From an uncultured Eubacterium sp. (GTDB lineage: Bacteria; Bacillota; Clostridia; Lachnospirales; Lachnospiraceae): a stretch of 42,884 nucleotides of DNA. Shown here in pieces: positions 24,456 through 33,317 of the stretch (positions are counted from its first letter, which is position 1; each line of letters begins with the position of its first letter). The DNA is taken from the NCBI GenBank assembly GCA_910585745.1, contig CAJUFM010000020.1, positions 1 through 42,884 of the forward strand, read 5' to 3'. The translations under genes and the position numbers were made by a program. Below the pieces are notes generated by a model. The model saw only the letters and a program-made list of their open reading frames with translations, was not told the DNA's origin and made no database searches.

Positions 24456-25559
24456 TCAACTATTGATCCATTTTAAATATCCATTGATGAACACATCCAG
24501 ATCACCATCCATGACAGCCCCGACATTGCCGGATTCCACATTGGTCCTGTGATCCTTTACCATAGTATAGGGCTGCATTACATAAGACCGGATCTGATTT
24601 CCCCAGCCGATTTCCTTTTGTTCACCGCGGATGTCAGACTCCTTTTCCAGATTCTCCTGCTGTTTCAAAAGATACAGCTTTGCCTTCAACATCTGCATTG
24701 CTTTGTCTTTATTCATATGCTGGGAGCGCTCATTCTGACACTGCACCACGATCCCTGTCGGGAAATGGGTGATACGGATCGCCGAGGAAGTCTTATTGAT
24801 GTGCTGACCACCGGCGCCGCTGGAACGGTACGTATCTATACGTATATCTTCATCTGCGATCTCAATATCCAGGTCCTGCTCAATATCCGGCATCACATCG
24901 CAGGAAACAAAAGACGTCTGACGTTTACCCGCCGCATTAAAGGGAGAAATACGCACCAGACGATGTACACCATGTTCACTTTTCAGATATCCATAGGCAT
25001 TGATCCCATTGATCTGCAGGGTAACAGACTTAAGCCCCGCCTCATCGCCATCCAGAAAATCCAGCATTTCTACAGAATATCCTTTTTTTTCTGCCCATCT
25101 CTGATACATCCGGCACAACATGCTCGCCCAGTCACAGCTCTCGGTTCCCCCGGCTCCCGCGTGCAGGGTAAGGATGGCATTGCTCTCGTCATATTCACCT
25201 TTCAGCATCGTGGTGATGCGAAGATCATCAAAGTCTTTCACAAACTCTTCCAGTTCCTCCTTGATCTCCGCCGCCAGTTCCTCATCCTCTTCCTCATATG
25301 CCATCTCGATCAGCGTCATGATATCTTCATACTTTCCGCTGAGACCATCGGCACGGCTTACGATATCTTTGAGTTCCTTTACCTCTTTCATGGACTGGCT
25401 CGCCTTCTCTGCGTCTTCCCAGAAATCCGGAGCCTCCATATTTTTCTCCAGCTCCTCGATACGAAACTGCTTCTCGCCAAGATTCAAGGAATCCCTGACC
25501 TCAGCGAGAGGCTTCTCATAAGAGGAGAGTTCGACTTTATAATTATCTAACTCGACCAT
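24456..25559 (-). CDS. prfB: peptide chain release factor 2, without the usual frameshift
   Basis: Terminates translation at UGA and UAA. The SPF stop-codon recognition motif is at residues 205-207 and GGQ, which triggers peptide release, is at 250-252. The 367 codons read without interruption: at codons 22-27, where most bacteria have a UGA and +1 frameshift, the sequence is RDSLNL with no stop. So the usual autoregulation by RF2 level is absent. ATG 25559 has GAGGG upstream and lies 21 bases after secA, the common Firmicute pairing. Confidence 0.98.
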   Translation of the reverse strand: MVELDNYKVELSSYEKPLAEVRDSLNLGEKQFRIEELEKNMEAPDFWEDAEKASQSMKEVKELKDIVSRADGLSGKYEDIMTLIEMAYEEEDEELAAEIKEELEEFVKDFDDLRITTMLKGEYDESNAILTLHAGAGGTESCDWASMLCRMYQRWAEKKGYSVEMLDFLDGDEAGLKSVTLQINGINAYGYLKSEHGVHRLVRISPFNAAGKRQTSFVSCDVMPDIEQDLDIEIADEDIRIDTYRSSGAGGQHINKTSSAIRITHFPTGIVVQCQNERSQHMNKDKAMQMLKAKLYLLKQQENLEKESDIRGEQKEIGWGNQIRSYVMQPYTMVKDHRTNVESGNVGAVMDGDLDVFINGYLKWINS

Positions 25560-25580
25560 TTTTTAACCCTCTGATTCACC

Positions 25581-28142
25581 TTATCTGCCGCAGCAGTATT
25601 TGTATTTCTTTCCAGATCCGCAGGGACACGGAGCATTACGGCTGATCTTTTCTGATTTCCTCGTGACCGGGGCATTAGCAGAATCATCCTTGTTGGTTCC
25701 TGTCTCTTTCGCCACCTGCTCACGCTCTACCTTCTGTTCGATACGGACATGCATCAGTGCCTTCACCGTCTCCTCCCGGATGGACTCTGTCATCTCTGCA
25801 AACATATCATAACTCTGGAAGCGGTACTCTGTCACCGGATCTCTCTGTCCATATGCCTGCAGTCCGATTCCCTGGCGCAGCTGATCCATATCGTCAATAT
25901 GATTCATCCAGTGCTGGTCTGTGACCTTCAGAAGAATGACACGCTCAATCTCCCGGATCTGCTCTGCCTCTGGAAACTCTGCTTCCTTCATCTCATAGAG
26001 ATGGAGGGCTTCTTCTTTTAATTTCTGGATCAGTTCATTTTTATTGATGCTCTTATCCCTCTCTGGATCAAAGGTGATCGGCTCAAAGGGAATGATGGGC
26101 AGCAGATTCATATTCAGCTCATCCAGATCCCATTCCTCTGGAATCTGATCGTCTCCGATGGTTCTGCCTACATACTTTTCTATCACTTCATCCATCATAC
26201 CATAAATGGTATCACGCATGCTCTCTCCATCCAGAACTTTTCGTCTCTCAGCATAGATGAGCTCCCTCTGCTGGTTGTTGATGATATCATACTCCAGCAG
26301 GTTTTTACGGATTCCATAGTTGTTGCCCTCGATCTTCATCTGGGCGCGCTCGATGGCTTTGTTCAGCATCCGGTGCTGGATCTGTTCGCCCTCTGGCATC
26401 CCCAGGGAATTAAATATATTCATTAGGTTCTGGGAACCAAACAGACGCATCAGGTCATCCTCAAGGGAAATATAAAACTTAGATTCACCAGGATCTCCTT
26501 GACGTCCAGAACGTCCCCGCAGCTGATTATCAATACGTCTGGACTCGTGCCGCTCCGTACCGATGATCCTTAAACCTCCCAGGTCCTGAACTCCTTCACC
26601 CAGCTTGATATCTGTACCACGGCCTGCCATGTTGGTAGCGATGGTCACAGCCCCGGCAATACCAGCATCTGCAACGATCTCCGCCTCCATCTCATGGTAT
26701 TTGGCATTCAGTACTTTATGCTTAATGCCCCGTCTCCGAAGCAGATCACTGAGTTCCTCCGAAGCCTCAATGGTGATCGTACCCACCAGCACTGGCTGCT
26801 TTCTCTCATAACAGTCTGCAATATCCTCTACGATGGCATTCAGTTTTTCTTTTTTCGTCTTATATACGGAATCGTTGTGGTCGATACGCGCCACCGGTTT
26901 GTTGGTGGGAACCTCCACAACATCCATGCCGTAGATCTCGCGGAACTCTTTTTCTTCGGTAAGGGCGGTACCGGTCATACCACATTTTTTCGCATATTTA
27001 TTGAAGAAATTCTGGAAGGTGATCGTCGCCAGCGTCTTGCTCTCACGCTTAACCTTCACATGTTCCTTCGCCTCGATGGCCTGATGCAGTCCGTCGGAAT
27101 AACGGCGTCCCGGCATGATACGTCCTGTGAATTCATCGACAATCAGCACCTCTTCATCCTTTACCACATAATCTTTGTCTAAAAACATGAGATTGTGAGC
27201 CCGCAGGGCAAGGTTGATACAGTGCTGAATCTCCAGATGCTCCGGATCTGCCAGATTCTCGATATGGAAAAAGCGCTCCACCTTTGCCACACCCTGGGCG
27301 GTAAGGTTCACCGTCTTTTCCTTTTCATCCACAACAAAATCACCAGTCTCATTGTCATCTTCTTTCATGATGATATCCATCTTAGACAATTCTTTTGCAG
27401 TACCACGCTTAAGCTGCTTTGCCAGGTTATCACATGCCTCATAGATCTTGGTGGATTTCCCGCTGCTTCCGGAGATGATCAGCGGTGTTCTCGCCTCGTC
27501 GATAAGTACCGAGTCCACCTCGTCCACGATGGCATAGTGAAGCTCTCTCTGTACCAGCTGCTCTTTATAAATAACCATGTTATCACGGAGATAGTCAAAT
27601 CCAAGCTCATTATTCGTAGCATAGGTAATATCACAGCCATAGGCTTCTCTTCTCTCATCATTGTCCATGCTGTTCAGGATACAGCCCACTGTCAGCCCAA
27701 GGAACTCATGGATCTGACCCATCCACTCCGCATCACGCTTCGCCAGATAGTCATTGACCGTAACGATATGCACGCCCTTGCCCTCTAAGGCATTCAAGTA
27801 TGCCGGAAGTGTGGACACCAGCGTCTTACCTTCACCGGTGCGCATCTCTGTGATACGTCCCTGATGAAGGATCACACCACCGATCAGCTGCACGCGGTAA
27901 TGGCGCATTCCGATGGTCCTCTTGGATGCTTCTCTGACAACAGCATATGCCTCCGGAAGAATGTCATCCAGGGATTCCCCTTCTGACAACCGGTTTTTGA
28001 ATTCTCTTGTTTTATCTTTTAACTGCTCGTCTGATAATTTCTCATAATCAGGCTCCAGCTTTTCAATCTTGTCCACGATAGGAAGCACTCTCTTTACTTC
28101 CCTTTCACTGTGGGTTCCAACTACCTTACTTAATAATCCCAT
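25581..28142 (-). CDS. secA: preprotein translocase ATPase SecA
   Basis: Motor that pushes secretory proteins through SecYEG. Walker A is MRTGEGKTL, the DEAD-like motif is DEVDSVLIDEARTPLI, and TNMAGRGTDIKLGEGV and GRSGRQGDPGESKFY are helicase motifs of the second motor domain. The C-terminal zinc-binding tail is NAPCPCGSGKKYKYCC. ATG 28142 with GGAGAG upstream starts at GLLSKVVGTHSEREVKRV, as in homologues, giving 853 residues. It begins the run secA-prfB-cheW-hom-apgM-lysC, which may be one long transcript to the terminator at 20.1 kb. Confidence 0.98.
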   Translation of the reverse strand: MGLLSKVVGTHSEREVKRVLPIVDKIEKLEPDYEKLSDEQLKDKTREFKNRLSEGESLDDILPEAYAVVREASKRTIGMRHYRVQLIGGVILHQGRITEMRTGEGKTLVSTLPAYLNALEGKGVHIVTVNDYLAKRDAEWMGQIHEFLGLTVGCILNSMDNDERREAYGCDITYATNNELGFDYLRDNMVIYKEQLVQRELHYAIVDEVDSVLIDEARTPLIISGSSGKSTKIYEACDNLAKQLKRGTAKELSKMDIIMKEDDNETGDFVVDEKEKTVNLTAQGVAKVERFFHIENLADPEHLEIQHCINLALRAHNLMFLDKDYVVKDEEVLIVDEFTGRIMPGRRYSDGLHQAIEAKEHVKVKRESKTLATITFQNFFNKYAKKCGMTGTALTEEKEFREIYGMDVVEVPTNKPVARIDHNDSVYKTKKEKLNAIVEDIADCYERKQPVLVGTITIEASEELSDLLRRRGIKHKVLNAKYHEMEAEIVADAGIAGAVTIATNMAGRGTDIKLGEGVQDLGGLRIIGTERHESRRIDNQLRGRSGRQGDPGESKFYISLEDDLMRLFGSQNLMNIFNSLGMPEGEQIQHRMLNKAIERAQMKIEGNNYGIRKNLLEYDIINNQQRELIYAERRKVLDGESMRDTIYGMMDEVIEKYVGRTIGDDQIPEEWDLDELNMNLLPIIPFEPITFDPERDKSINKNELIQKLKEEALHLYEMKEAEFPEAEQIREIERVILLKVTDQHWMNHIDDMDQLRQGIGLQAYGQRDPVTEYRFQSYDMFAEMTESIREETVKALMHVRIEQKVEREQVAKETGTNKDDSANAPVTRKSEKISRNAPCPCGSGKKYKYCCGR

Positions 28143-28182
28143 ACGTTCACTCTCCATAATAATCAAAGTTTTATCCCAGATT

Positions 28183-28211
28183 ATTTTATCACTAGATGTT
28201 CTGTCTTTCAA
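28183..28211 (-). promoter_or_regulatory. sigma-A promoter of secA
   Basis: Minus strand TTGAAA (28206-28211), 17 bases, TAAAAT (28183-28188), about 40 bases before the secA start. Confidence 0.75.
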
Positions 28212-28248
28212 TGATTTTTTTGATTTTAGATTGTTTTTTACAAACCGT

Positions 28249-29019
28249 TCATAATCTTTTAACTTCTTTTACATCGCTGAAAAACCATGCATGAATATTA
28301 ATCTCCACCACCGGACTTCCGCAGTATTCACATATTTTGGCGCCAAGAGAAGAGAGCGGCGCCCCACAGTTGGGGCAGTTGATCCCCAGCGCCTGGGCCC
28401 TCTGGTCTTCCACTAATTCCCTGTCCTGTATGTAGATCAGATCCGTATTGTATTTGGTCTGATACTTTGTGTCTTTTGCCCCTGCTAACAGTTTCCCCTC
28501 ACGGTCCGTCACATAATGAAAACATTCCAACGCCGACTGGAAAGTGATAATACAGCGCCCCTCGCTTTTCCGGTACTGGCTGATCTCCGTCCGGTGTATA
28601 TGAATCTGTTCAAAATGCTCTCTCTGCCCGGCTTCTTCCAGCATCGTGATATGGGCTGCCAATTCTTCTTTTAACTCTGTGCTGCCATCCTTCGGCATCT
28701 CTTTTCCGCCTGTACCGATCGCCCTCAGATAGTCCACTAATATATTATCCGCCCTCTCTTTCATTTCATCGTACTCAAAATCCGGAAAATCCTGGACGAT
28801 CTTTGGCAGAAGAAGTTTCGTCATGGCAGAAACCGATTTTGGTGTTGAAGCCATCTCCTCACGCATCATCTCCGCCCCCTGCCTGAGATCACTGGTCCCA
28901 AAAAGTTCTCTCGATACCTGCTGTGCCTTTCTTTTTAATGAAGCAACTCCGATGTATACCGCAATAATTATGATCAGGATCAATGCCAAAACAATGATCA
29001 AGCCTGTGTAATTCCCCAT
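28249..29019 (-). CDS. membrane-anchored Tim44-like protein with a C-terminal zinc ribbon
   Basis: 256 residues. One membrane helix at about 5-27 is followed by a charged linker, then a central region whose pattern (IHIHRTEISQYRKSEGRCII and ITFQSALECFHYV) suggests a Tim44-like lipid- or protein-binding fold. A zinc ribbon near 215-235 (CPNCGAP...CEYCGSP) follows. The start has a perfect AAGGAGG. Neighbours on the same strand, the SPFH, TPM and zinc-ribbon proteins, also carry ribbons and membrane parts, so a shared role at the membrane is plausible. Function unknown. Confidence 0.65.
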   Translation of the reverse strand: MGNYTGLIIVLALILIIIIAVYIGVASLKRKAQQVSRELFGTSDLRQGAEMMREEMASTPKSVSAMTKLLLPKIVQDFPDFEYDEMKERADNILVDYLRAIGTGGKEMPKDGSTELKEELAAHITMLEEAGQREHFEQIHIHRTEISQYRKSEGRCIITFQSALECFHYVTDREGKLLAGAKDTKYQTKYNTDLIYIQDRELVEDQRAQALGINCPNCGAPLSSLGAKICEYCGSPVVEINIHAWFFSDVKEVKRL

Positions 29020-29033
29020 ATTTCCTCCTTAGC

Positions 29034-29083
29034 TCAATTCAATGGCGCCAATTACAAATAACAATAATCGGCGCCATCAAACT
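29034..29083 (-). repeat. 8-bp inverted repeat in the leader of the Tim44-like gene
   Basis: ATGGCGCC and GGCGCCAT flank a 20-base AT-rich loop. No T run follows, so it is not an obvious terminator. Confidence 0.55.
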
Positions 29084-29113
29084 AACTCATTCTATCTACA
29101 TTCCTATTCATTT

Positions 29114-30478
29114 TTATTCAATATCATTTTCGTCAAATATATCACCACATTCCGGACAGAATTTCGGCGGATGATGTGGATCTTCTGGCTTCCAGCCGCA
29201 CTTGTCACAACGGTACAGCGGGGCTCCCACCGGCTTCTTTGTTCCACACTCCATACAGAATTTCCCTTGATTTACAGCCCCGCAGCTACAGGTCCATCCC
29301 TCCTGGGAAGCCGGCTTTGCTTTTCCACATTCCACACAGAATTTTCCGGTATTGGCCGTTCCACAGCTGCAGGTCCAGGAATCTGCCTGTTTTACGGCAT
29401 TCCCCCCACCTACTACATTTGCAGCTGGATTTTCAGGCGCCTGTGCGCTATTCTGAACTCCACCCTGCCGGTCCATGGCAAACAGCGCATTAGCATCCAT
29501 TCCTCCTGCCTGGGAAGCCATATTCATCCCAGCAAATGCCATCATCGGTCCCGTAGAAGTATTTGCCGCCGCCGATTTCATTGCCTGAGCCTGGGCCTCT
29601 GTCAGAGTTGCCGCTGCCATACCAGGATTCCGAAGTACTGCTGTCTTCTGCAGCTCTTTGATCATCGCCTCGTCATCTTCTGAAGCCTTGATAGCGTTTA
29701 CTCCAAAAGATACGATACGGATCCCTCTCAAGCCGCTCCATTTTTCAGACAATTCAGCATTCAGGGCATCTGCCACTTCCATCGTATGAGCTGGCACCGC
29801 ACTATATCGGATGCCCATAGCCGAGATTCTTGCAAATGCTGGCTGCAGTGCTGTCATCAGCTCCGTCTTCAGCTGGCTGTCAATGGTTTCACGACGGTAT
29901 TCATCCACCACATTGCCGCATACATTGGTATAAAAGAGCAGAGGGTCAAAGATCTGGTATGAATACTCCCCGTTACAGCGGACGGATATGTCCACATCCA
30001 GTCCGATATTGGTATCCACCACACGGAAAGGAACCGGTGTAGCAGTTCCATATTTATTTCCCATAATTTCCTTCGTGTTGAAGAAATAAACTCTCTGATC
30101 CTTTCCCGTATCTCCTCCAAAAGTAAAACGTCTTCCCACTGCCGCAAAAGTTTTCTTGATATTTTCACCCAGATCACCATAGAGCAGACTGGGCTCTGTG
30201 GAAGTATCATACAAAAATTCTCCTGCCTCCGCACAGAACTCCACAACTTTCCCCTGGTCTACAATGATCATGCATTGCCCCTCATTTACAGCCACTACAG
30301 AACCATTCGTGATAAGATTTTCATTGCCATTGTTTTTGCTGCCAAACCTGCTGCTGGTCCGTTTCTTCCCCTTGGTCACTAGAACATCTGATTCCAGTGC
30401 ATCGCAATAAAAGTACTCCTTCCACTGATCTGCCATCTCGCCACGGATCGCGCCGCCGATCGCTTTAATTAATCCCAT
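29114..30478 (-). CDS. SPFH-domain protein with three C-terminal zinc ribbons (YdjI-like)
   Basis: 454 residues. Residues 1-290 form an SPFH/band-7-like region of the type once called virion core protein (GLIKAIGGAIRGEMADQWKE at the start). A Gln/Ala/Met-rich linker follows, then three zinc ribbons: CSCG...CVECG, CSCG...CMECG, and CDKCG...CPECGD. This matches Bacillus YdjI, which with YdjG and YdjH anchors PspA at stressed membranes. Candidate YdjG and YdjH relatives are at 33314-34420 and 32484-33317; no PspA gene is visible. ATG 30478 follows GGAGG. A stress-membrane role is inferred. Confidence 0.85.
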   Translation of the reverse strand: MGLIKAIGGAIRGEMADQWKEYFYCDALESDVLVTKGKKRTSSRFGSKNNGNENLITNGSVVAVNEGQCMIIVDQGKVVEFCAEAGEFLYDTSTEPSLLYGDLGENIKKTFAAVGRRFTFGGDTGKDQRVYFFNTKEIMGNKYGTATPVPFRVVDTNIGLDVDISVRCNGEYSYQIFDPLLFYTNVCGNVVDEYRRETIDSQLKTELMTALQPAFARISAMGIRYSAVPAHTMEVADALNAELSEKWSGLRGIRIVSFGVNAIKASEDDEAMIKELQKTAVLRNPGMAAATLTEAQAQAMKSAAANTSTGPMMAFAGMNMASQAGGMDANALFAMDRQGGVQNSAQAPENPAANVVGGGNAVKQADSWTCSCGTANTGKFCVECGKAKPASQEGWTCSCGAVNQGKFCMECGTKKPVGAPLYRCDKCGWKPEDPHHPPKFCPECGDIFDENDIE

Positions 30479-30550
30479 ATTATCCTCCATTCTGAAACAT
30501 TATGTTTGTTAATAACATGATGTTGAGGCCGCAATCTTTTGACCCCGGTA

Positions 30551-30600
30551 TTTTAAAATGTCCTTCTGGACTAAACCAAATGGTTCCATCCAGGAGGACA
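30551..30600 (-). terminator. intrinsic terminator of hpf
   Basis: Arms 30559-30570 and 30589-30600 pair over 12 positions with one mismatch, followed on the minus strand by TTTTAAAAT. Confidence 0.7.
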
Positions 30601-30658
30601 CATCTTTTTTCTCAGTCCATATATTTATGAAAACCGGTTTATGGACACCCATATATTC

Positions 30659-31186
30659 TTAATACTCCGGCTCGATCAGTCCATATGTATTTCCTTTTCT
30701 CTTGTAAACAACATTTACCTCCTCCGTCTCGGAATTCCGGAATACAAAGAAGTTATGCCCCAGAAGCTCCATCTGTACACATGCTTCTTCTGGATCCATG
30801 GGCTTCATGGCGAATTTCTTAGAACGGATAATATTGATCTCTTCTTCATCCTCCATATCTTCATCAATAAATTCCTGGTTTAAATGCGCTGCATTTTGTG
30901 CTTTATCAATCAATTTATTTTTGTATTTCCGCAATTGTCTCTCAATCACTTCTTCCACCAGATCAATGGAAACATACATATCCGAACTTACTTCTTCCGC
31001 ACGAATGATACTTCCTTTCATCGGAATGGTGATCTCAATCTTCTGTCTGTTTTTCTCGGTGCTCAACGTCACGTGAACCTCGGTACTGTCATTGAAATAT
31101 CTCTCCAGTTTGGCAATCTTTTCTTCGATCGCCGAACGTAATCCCTCCGTTATATCTAAATTTTTGCCGCTAATTACTAAATTCAT
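30659..31186 (-). CDS. hpf: ribosome hibernation promoting factor, long form
   Basis: Binds the 30S decoding region and pairs ribosomes into inactive 100S dimers in stationary phase. The N-terminal domain runs NLVISGKNLDITEGLRS and on; the linker is acidic (FIDEDMEDEEEIN); the C-terminal dimerisation domain contains KKFAMKPMDPEEACVQMELL and ends GNTYGLIEPEY. 175 residues marks the long type. ATG 31186 with GGAG upstream is the family start. It has its own promoter, a hairpin leader, and an unusual intergenic region with three DnaA boxes. Confidence 0.97.
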   Translation of the reverse strand: MNLVISGKNLDITEGLRSAIEEKIAKLERYFNDSTEVHVTLSTEKNRQKIEITIPMKGSIIRAEEVSSDMYVSIDLVEEVIERQLRKYKNKLIDKAQNAAHLNQEFIDEDMEDEEEINIIRSKKFAMKPMDPEEACVQMELLGHNFFVFRNSETEEVNVVYKRKGNTYGLIEPEY

Positions 31187-31214
31187 AATGATCAGCTCCT
31201 TTGCCCATAATATT

Positions 31215-31261
31215 CGGGACGGAAACCTGTCTGCCGACTTTGTCAGCCGGAACCTGTCCCG
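31215..31261 (-). other. hairpin in the hpf leader RNA
   Basis: CGGGAC pairs with GTCCCG at the base, and an inner GCTGAC/GTCGGC stem closes on a 3-base loop. It lies between promoter and ribosome site and lacks a T run. A role in mRNA stability or control is possible. Confidence 0.6.
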
Positions 31262-31268
31262 TATGTTT

Positions 31269-31297
31269 ATTATATACCAAAACCATATAATGAGCAA
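31269..31297 (-). promoter_or_regulatory. sigma-A promoter of hpf
   Basis: Minus strand TTGCTC (31292-31297), 17 bases, TATAAT (31269-31274). Confidence 0.7.
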
Positions 31298-31343
31298 CAT
31301 ATATTTTGGATTTATATAGCTGTTTTTTTGCTTTCACCCCGAA

Positions 31344-31542
31344 TTGTCACACAACTTCACAAATTGTCAAATCAGTGCATTTTTGCTACAAAAGTCTACA
31401 TTTTTTGTGGATAATGTGGATAACTTTGTGTACAACTAGTAAATATCGCAAAGTCGCCGCTTTATTTGTGGATAACTTTGTCAGTTTCTCATACTACATT
31501 TGTCTGCGTACTTTTGTTCTGAAACAAGTTGTCACACACTTC
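31344..31542. promoter_or_regulatory. intergenic region with three perfect DnaA boxes and repeated TTGTCACACA motifs
   Basis: TGTGGATAA, the inverse of the DnaA box TTATCCACA, occurs at 31406-31414, 31415-31423 (directly abutting) and 31467-31475. Two copies lie in a 15-bp direct repeat TGTGGATAACTTTGT at 31415 and 31467. TTGTCACACA followed by (A)CTTC occurs at 31344 and 31529, on either side. The 359-bp gap between hpf and the methyltransferase gene holds no open frame. No dnaA or dnaN lies nearby. Confidence 0.75.
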
Positions 31543-31545
31543 CAA

Positions 31546-32409
31546 TTATGTCCTCTCATATCTTCCACTGGCGCCACAGGGAAGGATCAAACCATTTGAA
31601 TTTACTGGAAGACCAATCTCATCTGCAGTCACTGTGCCTCCAAATTTTTTCCGGATCGTCAGTTCCATCATATAGGCCAGCACCGCCGGCTGCAGGCCTG
31701 TGGTATAGGAATTCACCAGGAAGAACAAGGGCTCTCTGGATAACACTTTTGTACACAGGTTAAGCAGAGGAAATATCTTTTCCTCAATCTTCCATACCTC
31801 TCCTTTGGGTCCTCTTCCATAAGATGGCGGATCCATAATAATACCATCGTAATGGTTTCCCCGGCGTATCTCACGTTCCACAAACTTAACACAGTCATCT
31901 ACCAGATAACGGATCGGAGCGTCGGCAAGACCGGAAGCAGCGGCATTTTCCTTCGCCCATGATACCATTCCCTTCGAGGCGTCTACATGCGTCACTGCTG
32001 CTCCCGCCCTGGCACATGCCACCGTAGCACCTCCAGTATAAGCAAACAGATTCAGTACCTTGATCTGCCCTCCAGCATTTTTGATCAGTTCTGAGGCCCA
32101 ATCCCAGTTCACCGCCTGCTCCGGAAATAAACCCGTGTGTTTAAAACTGAAGGGTTTCAGATGAAAGGTCAGATCCCGGTAAGAGATCTTCCACTGCTGT
32201 GGAAGATTGATAAATTCCCACTCTCCTCCACCCTTACTGCTTCTATGATAGTGGGCATTTTTCTGCTTCCACTGAGGAGCTTCATGAGGTGTATCCCAGA
32301 TCACCTGGGGATCCGGCCGCACCAGAATATATTCCCCCCACCGCTCCAGTTTTTCTCCCATCGAAGTGTCAATCACTTCATAATCTTTCCAGCCATCTGC
32401 CAGCCACAT
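31546..32409 (-). CDS. class I SAM-dependent RNA methyltransferase (RlmI/COG1092-like)
   Basis: 287 residues. SAM-binding motif I is VLNLFAYTGGATVACARAGA, followed by THVDASKGMVSWAKENA, and the motif IV form is IIMDPPSYGRGPKGE, typical of the RlmI-type 23S rRNA cytosine methyltransferase relatives. It lacks an N-terminal PUA domain, so it is a short member and the exact substrate is open. ATG 32409 follows AAAGGA. Its stop is at the edge of the DnaA-box region. A perfect 11-bp inverted repeat lies just upstream. Confidence 0.82.
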   Translation of the reverse strand: MWLADGWKDYEVIDTSMGEKLERWGEYILVRPDPQVIWDTPHEAPQWKQKNAHYHRSSKGGGEWEFINLPQQWKISYRDLTFHLKPFSFKHTGLFPEQAVNWDWASELIKNAGGQIKVLNLFAYTGGATVACARAGAAVTHVDASKGMVSWAKENAAASGLADAPIRYLVDDCVKFVEREIRRGNHYDGIIMDPPSYGRGPKGEVWKIEEKIFPLLNLCTKVLSREPLFFLVNSYTTGLQPAVLAYMMELTIRKKFGGTVTADEIGLPVNSNGLILPCGASGRYERT

Positions 32410-32430
32410 ATTCGTTATTCCTTTCCATGA

Positions 32431-32462
32431 GGGACTGTTAAACGTAATTTCTTAACAGTCCC
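32431..32462. other. perfect 11-bp inverted repeat between the TPM and methyltransferase genes
   Basis: GGGACTGTTAA (32431-32441) and its inverse (32452-32462) with a 10-base loop. There is no T run on the minus strand; TTAGTCATTTTT follows on the plus strand. It may be a weak terminator or RNA-processing hairpin. Confidence 0.6.
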
Positions 32463-32483
32463 TTAGTCATTTTTCCAGTTTGA

Positions 32484-33317
32484 TCAGAACCGTCCACCTC
32501 CGCTGGAGTGGCTGTGTCCGCCGCCCCCGCCTCTGCCGCTTCCACTGCTGCTGGATTTCCTGGTTCTCACATAAGTTGTGTGGGTATAGATATCCCGGCG
32601 TCCAATCAGCCCGGAAAAACTCTTATTCATATAAGTCTTCCCGTTTGTGGTCATCTTGCCTCCAGAATTTTTTACCAATATCAGTACTACGATCGTTCCT
32701 ACCAGAAGACCCAGCCCCAGATGGAACCACCCTGCCAGAAAAAAGTAGGGTGTACGCATCTCAAGATCACTCTGGGTGATAAACTCATCCATCATCTGCG
32801 TATACTGGGTCTGGGCATCCCCCGTCCCGCTCTGGGCTTCTTTCACATAGCCCTGCAGTTTTTTTGCCATCCGGTCCGCTTCACTATCCGTAATTTTAAA
32901 CTCTGCCGAACCATACCCGAGCACATAGAGCGACCGGTTATTCCGACAGACGTTTAGCCAAAGTACAACAGTACTTTTATGGGAACTCGGATTAAGAAAA
33001 AATTCACTCGCTCTTTCAGGCGCCGACAGCTCACTGCTGCTCCTCTCATTGTTATCGATCACAAACGCCACCACATTGCAATCGTACTCCTCACGCATCT
33101 TACGCATCTTTTCCTCAAAAGAAGCAATCTGCTCCTGGGTATAAATGCCAGCAAAATCGTTTACAGCACTCTCCCTCTTAAGACTGTTCCCATTTCCCTC
33201 CAAATAGAAGTCTTCCGGCGCTATCGCCGTTGCACCCCTCCCTGATATACAGGGCACTGCTGATAAAACCAACATTAATATAGCAAATAATATGTAATAA
33301 CGCTTTTTTTTCATCAT
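32484..33317 (-). CDS. secreted/membrane TPM-domain protein (YdjH-like)
   Basis: 277 residues. A signal peptide (MMKKKRYYILFAILMLVLSA) is followed by a TPM domain (VNDFAGIYTQEQIASFEEKM, then the LYVLGYGSAEFKIT region), one membrane helix near residue 200, and a Ser/Gly/His-rich tail ending GGGGGHSHSSGGGRF, the usual ending of such proteins. Its start ATGATG overlaps the stop of the zinc-ribbon gene by 4 bp, so the two are coupled. This pairing equals Bacillus ydjG-ydjH. Function in membrane stress is inferred from that relation. Confidence 0.85.
   Translation of the reverse strand: MMKKKRYYILFAILMLVLSAVPCISGRGATAIAPEDFYLEGNGNSLKRESAVNDFAGIYTQEQIASFEEKMRKMREEYDCNVVAFVIDNNERSSSELSAPERASEFFLNPSSHKSTVVLWLNVCRNNRSLYVLGYGSAEFKITDSEADRMAKKLQGYVKEAQSGTGDAQTQYTQMMDEFITQSDLEMRTPYFFLAGWFHLGLGLLVGTIVVLILVKNSGGKMTTNGKTYMNKSFSGLIGRRDIYTHTTYVRTRKSSSSGSGRGGGGGHSHSSGGGRF

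Noticed and set aside
24549..25550. 333-codon plus-strand frame antisense to prfB
   Set aside because: Shadow of prfB; no family resemblance and no promoter.
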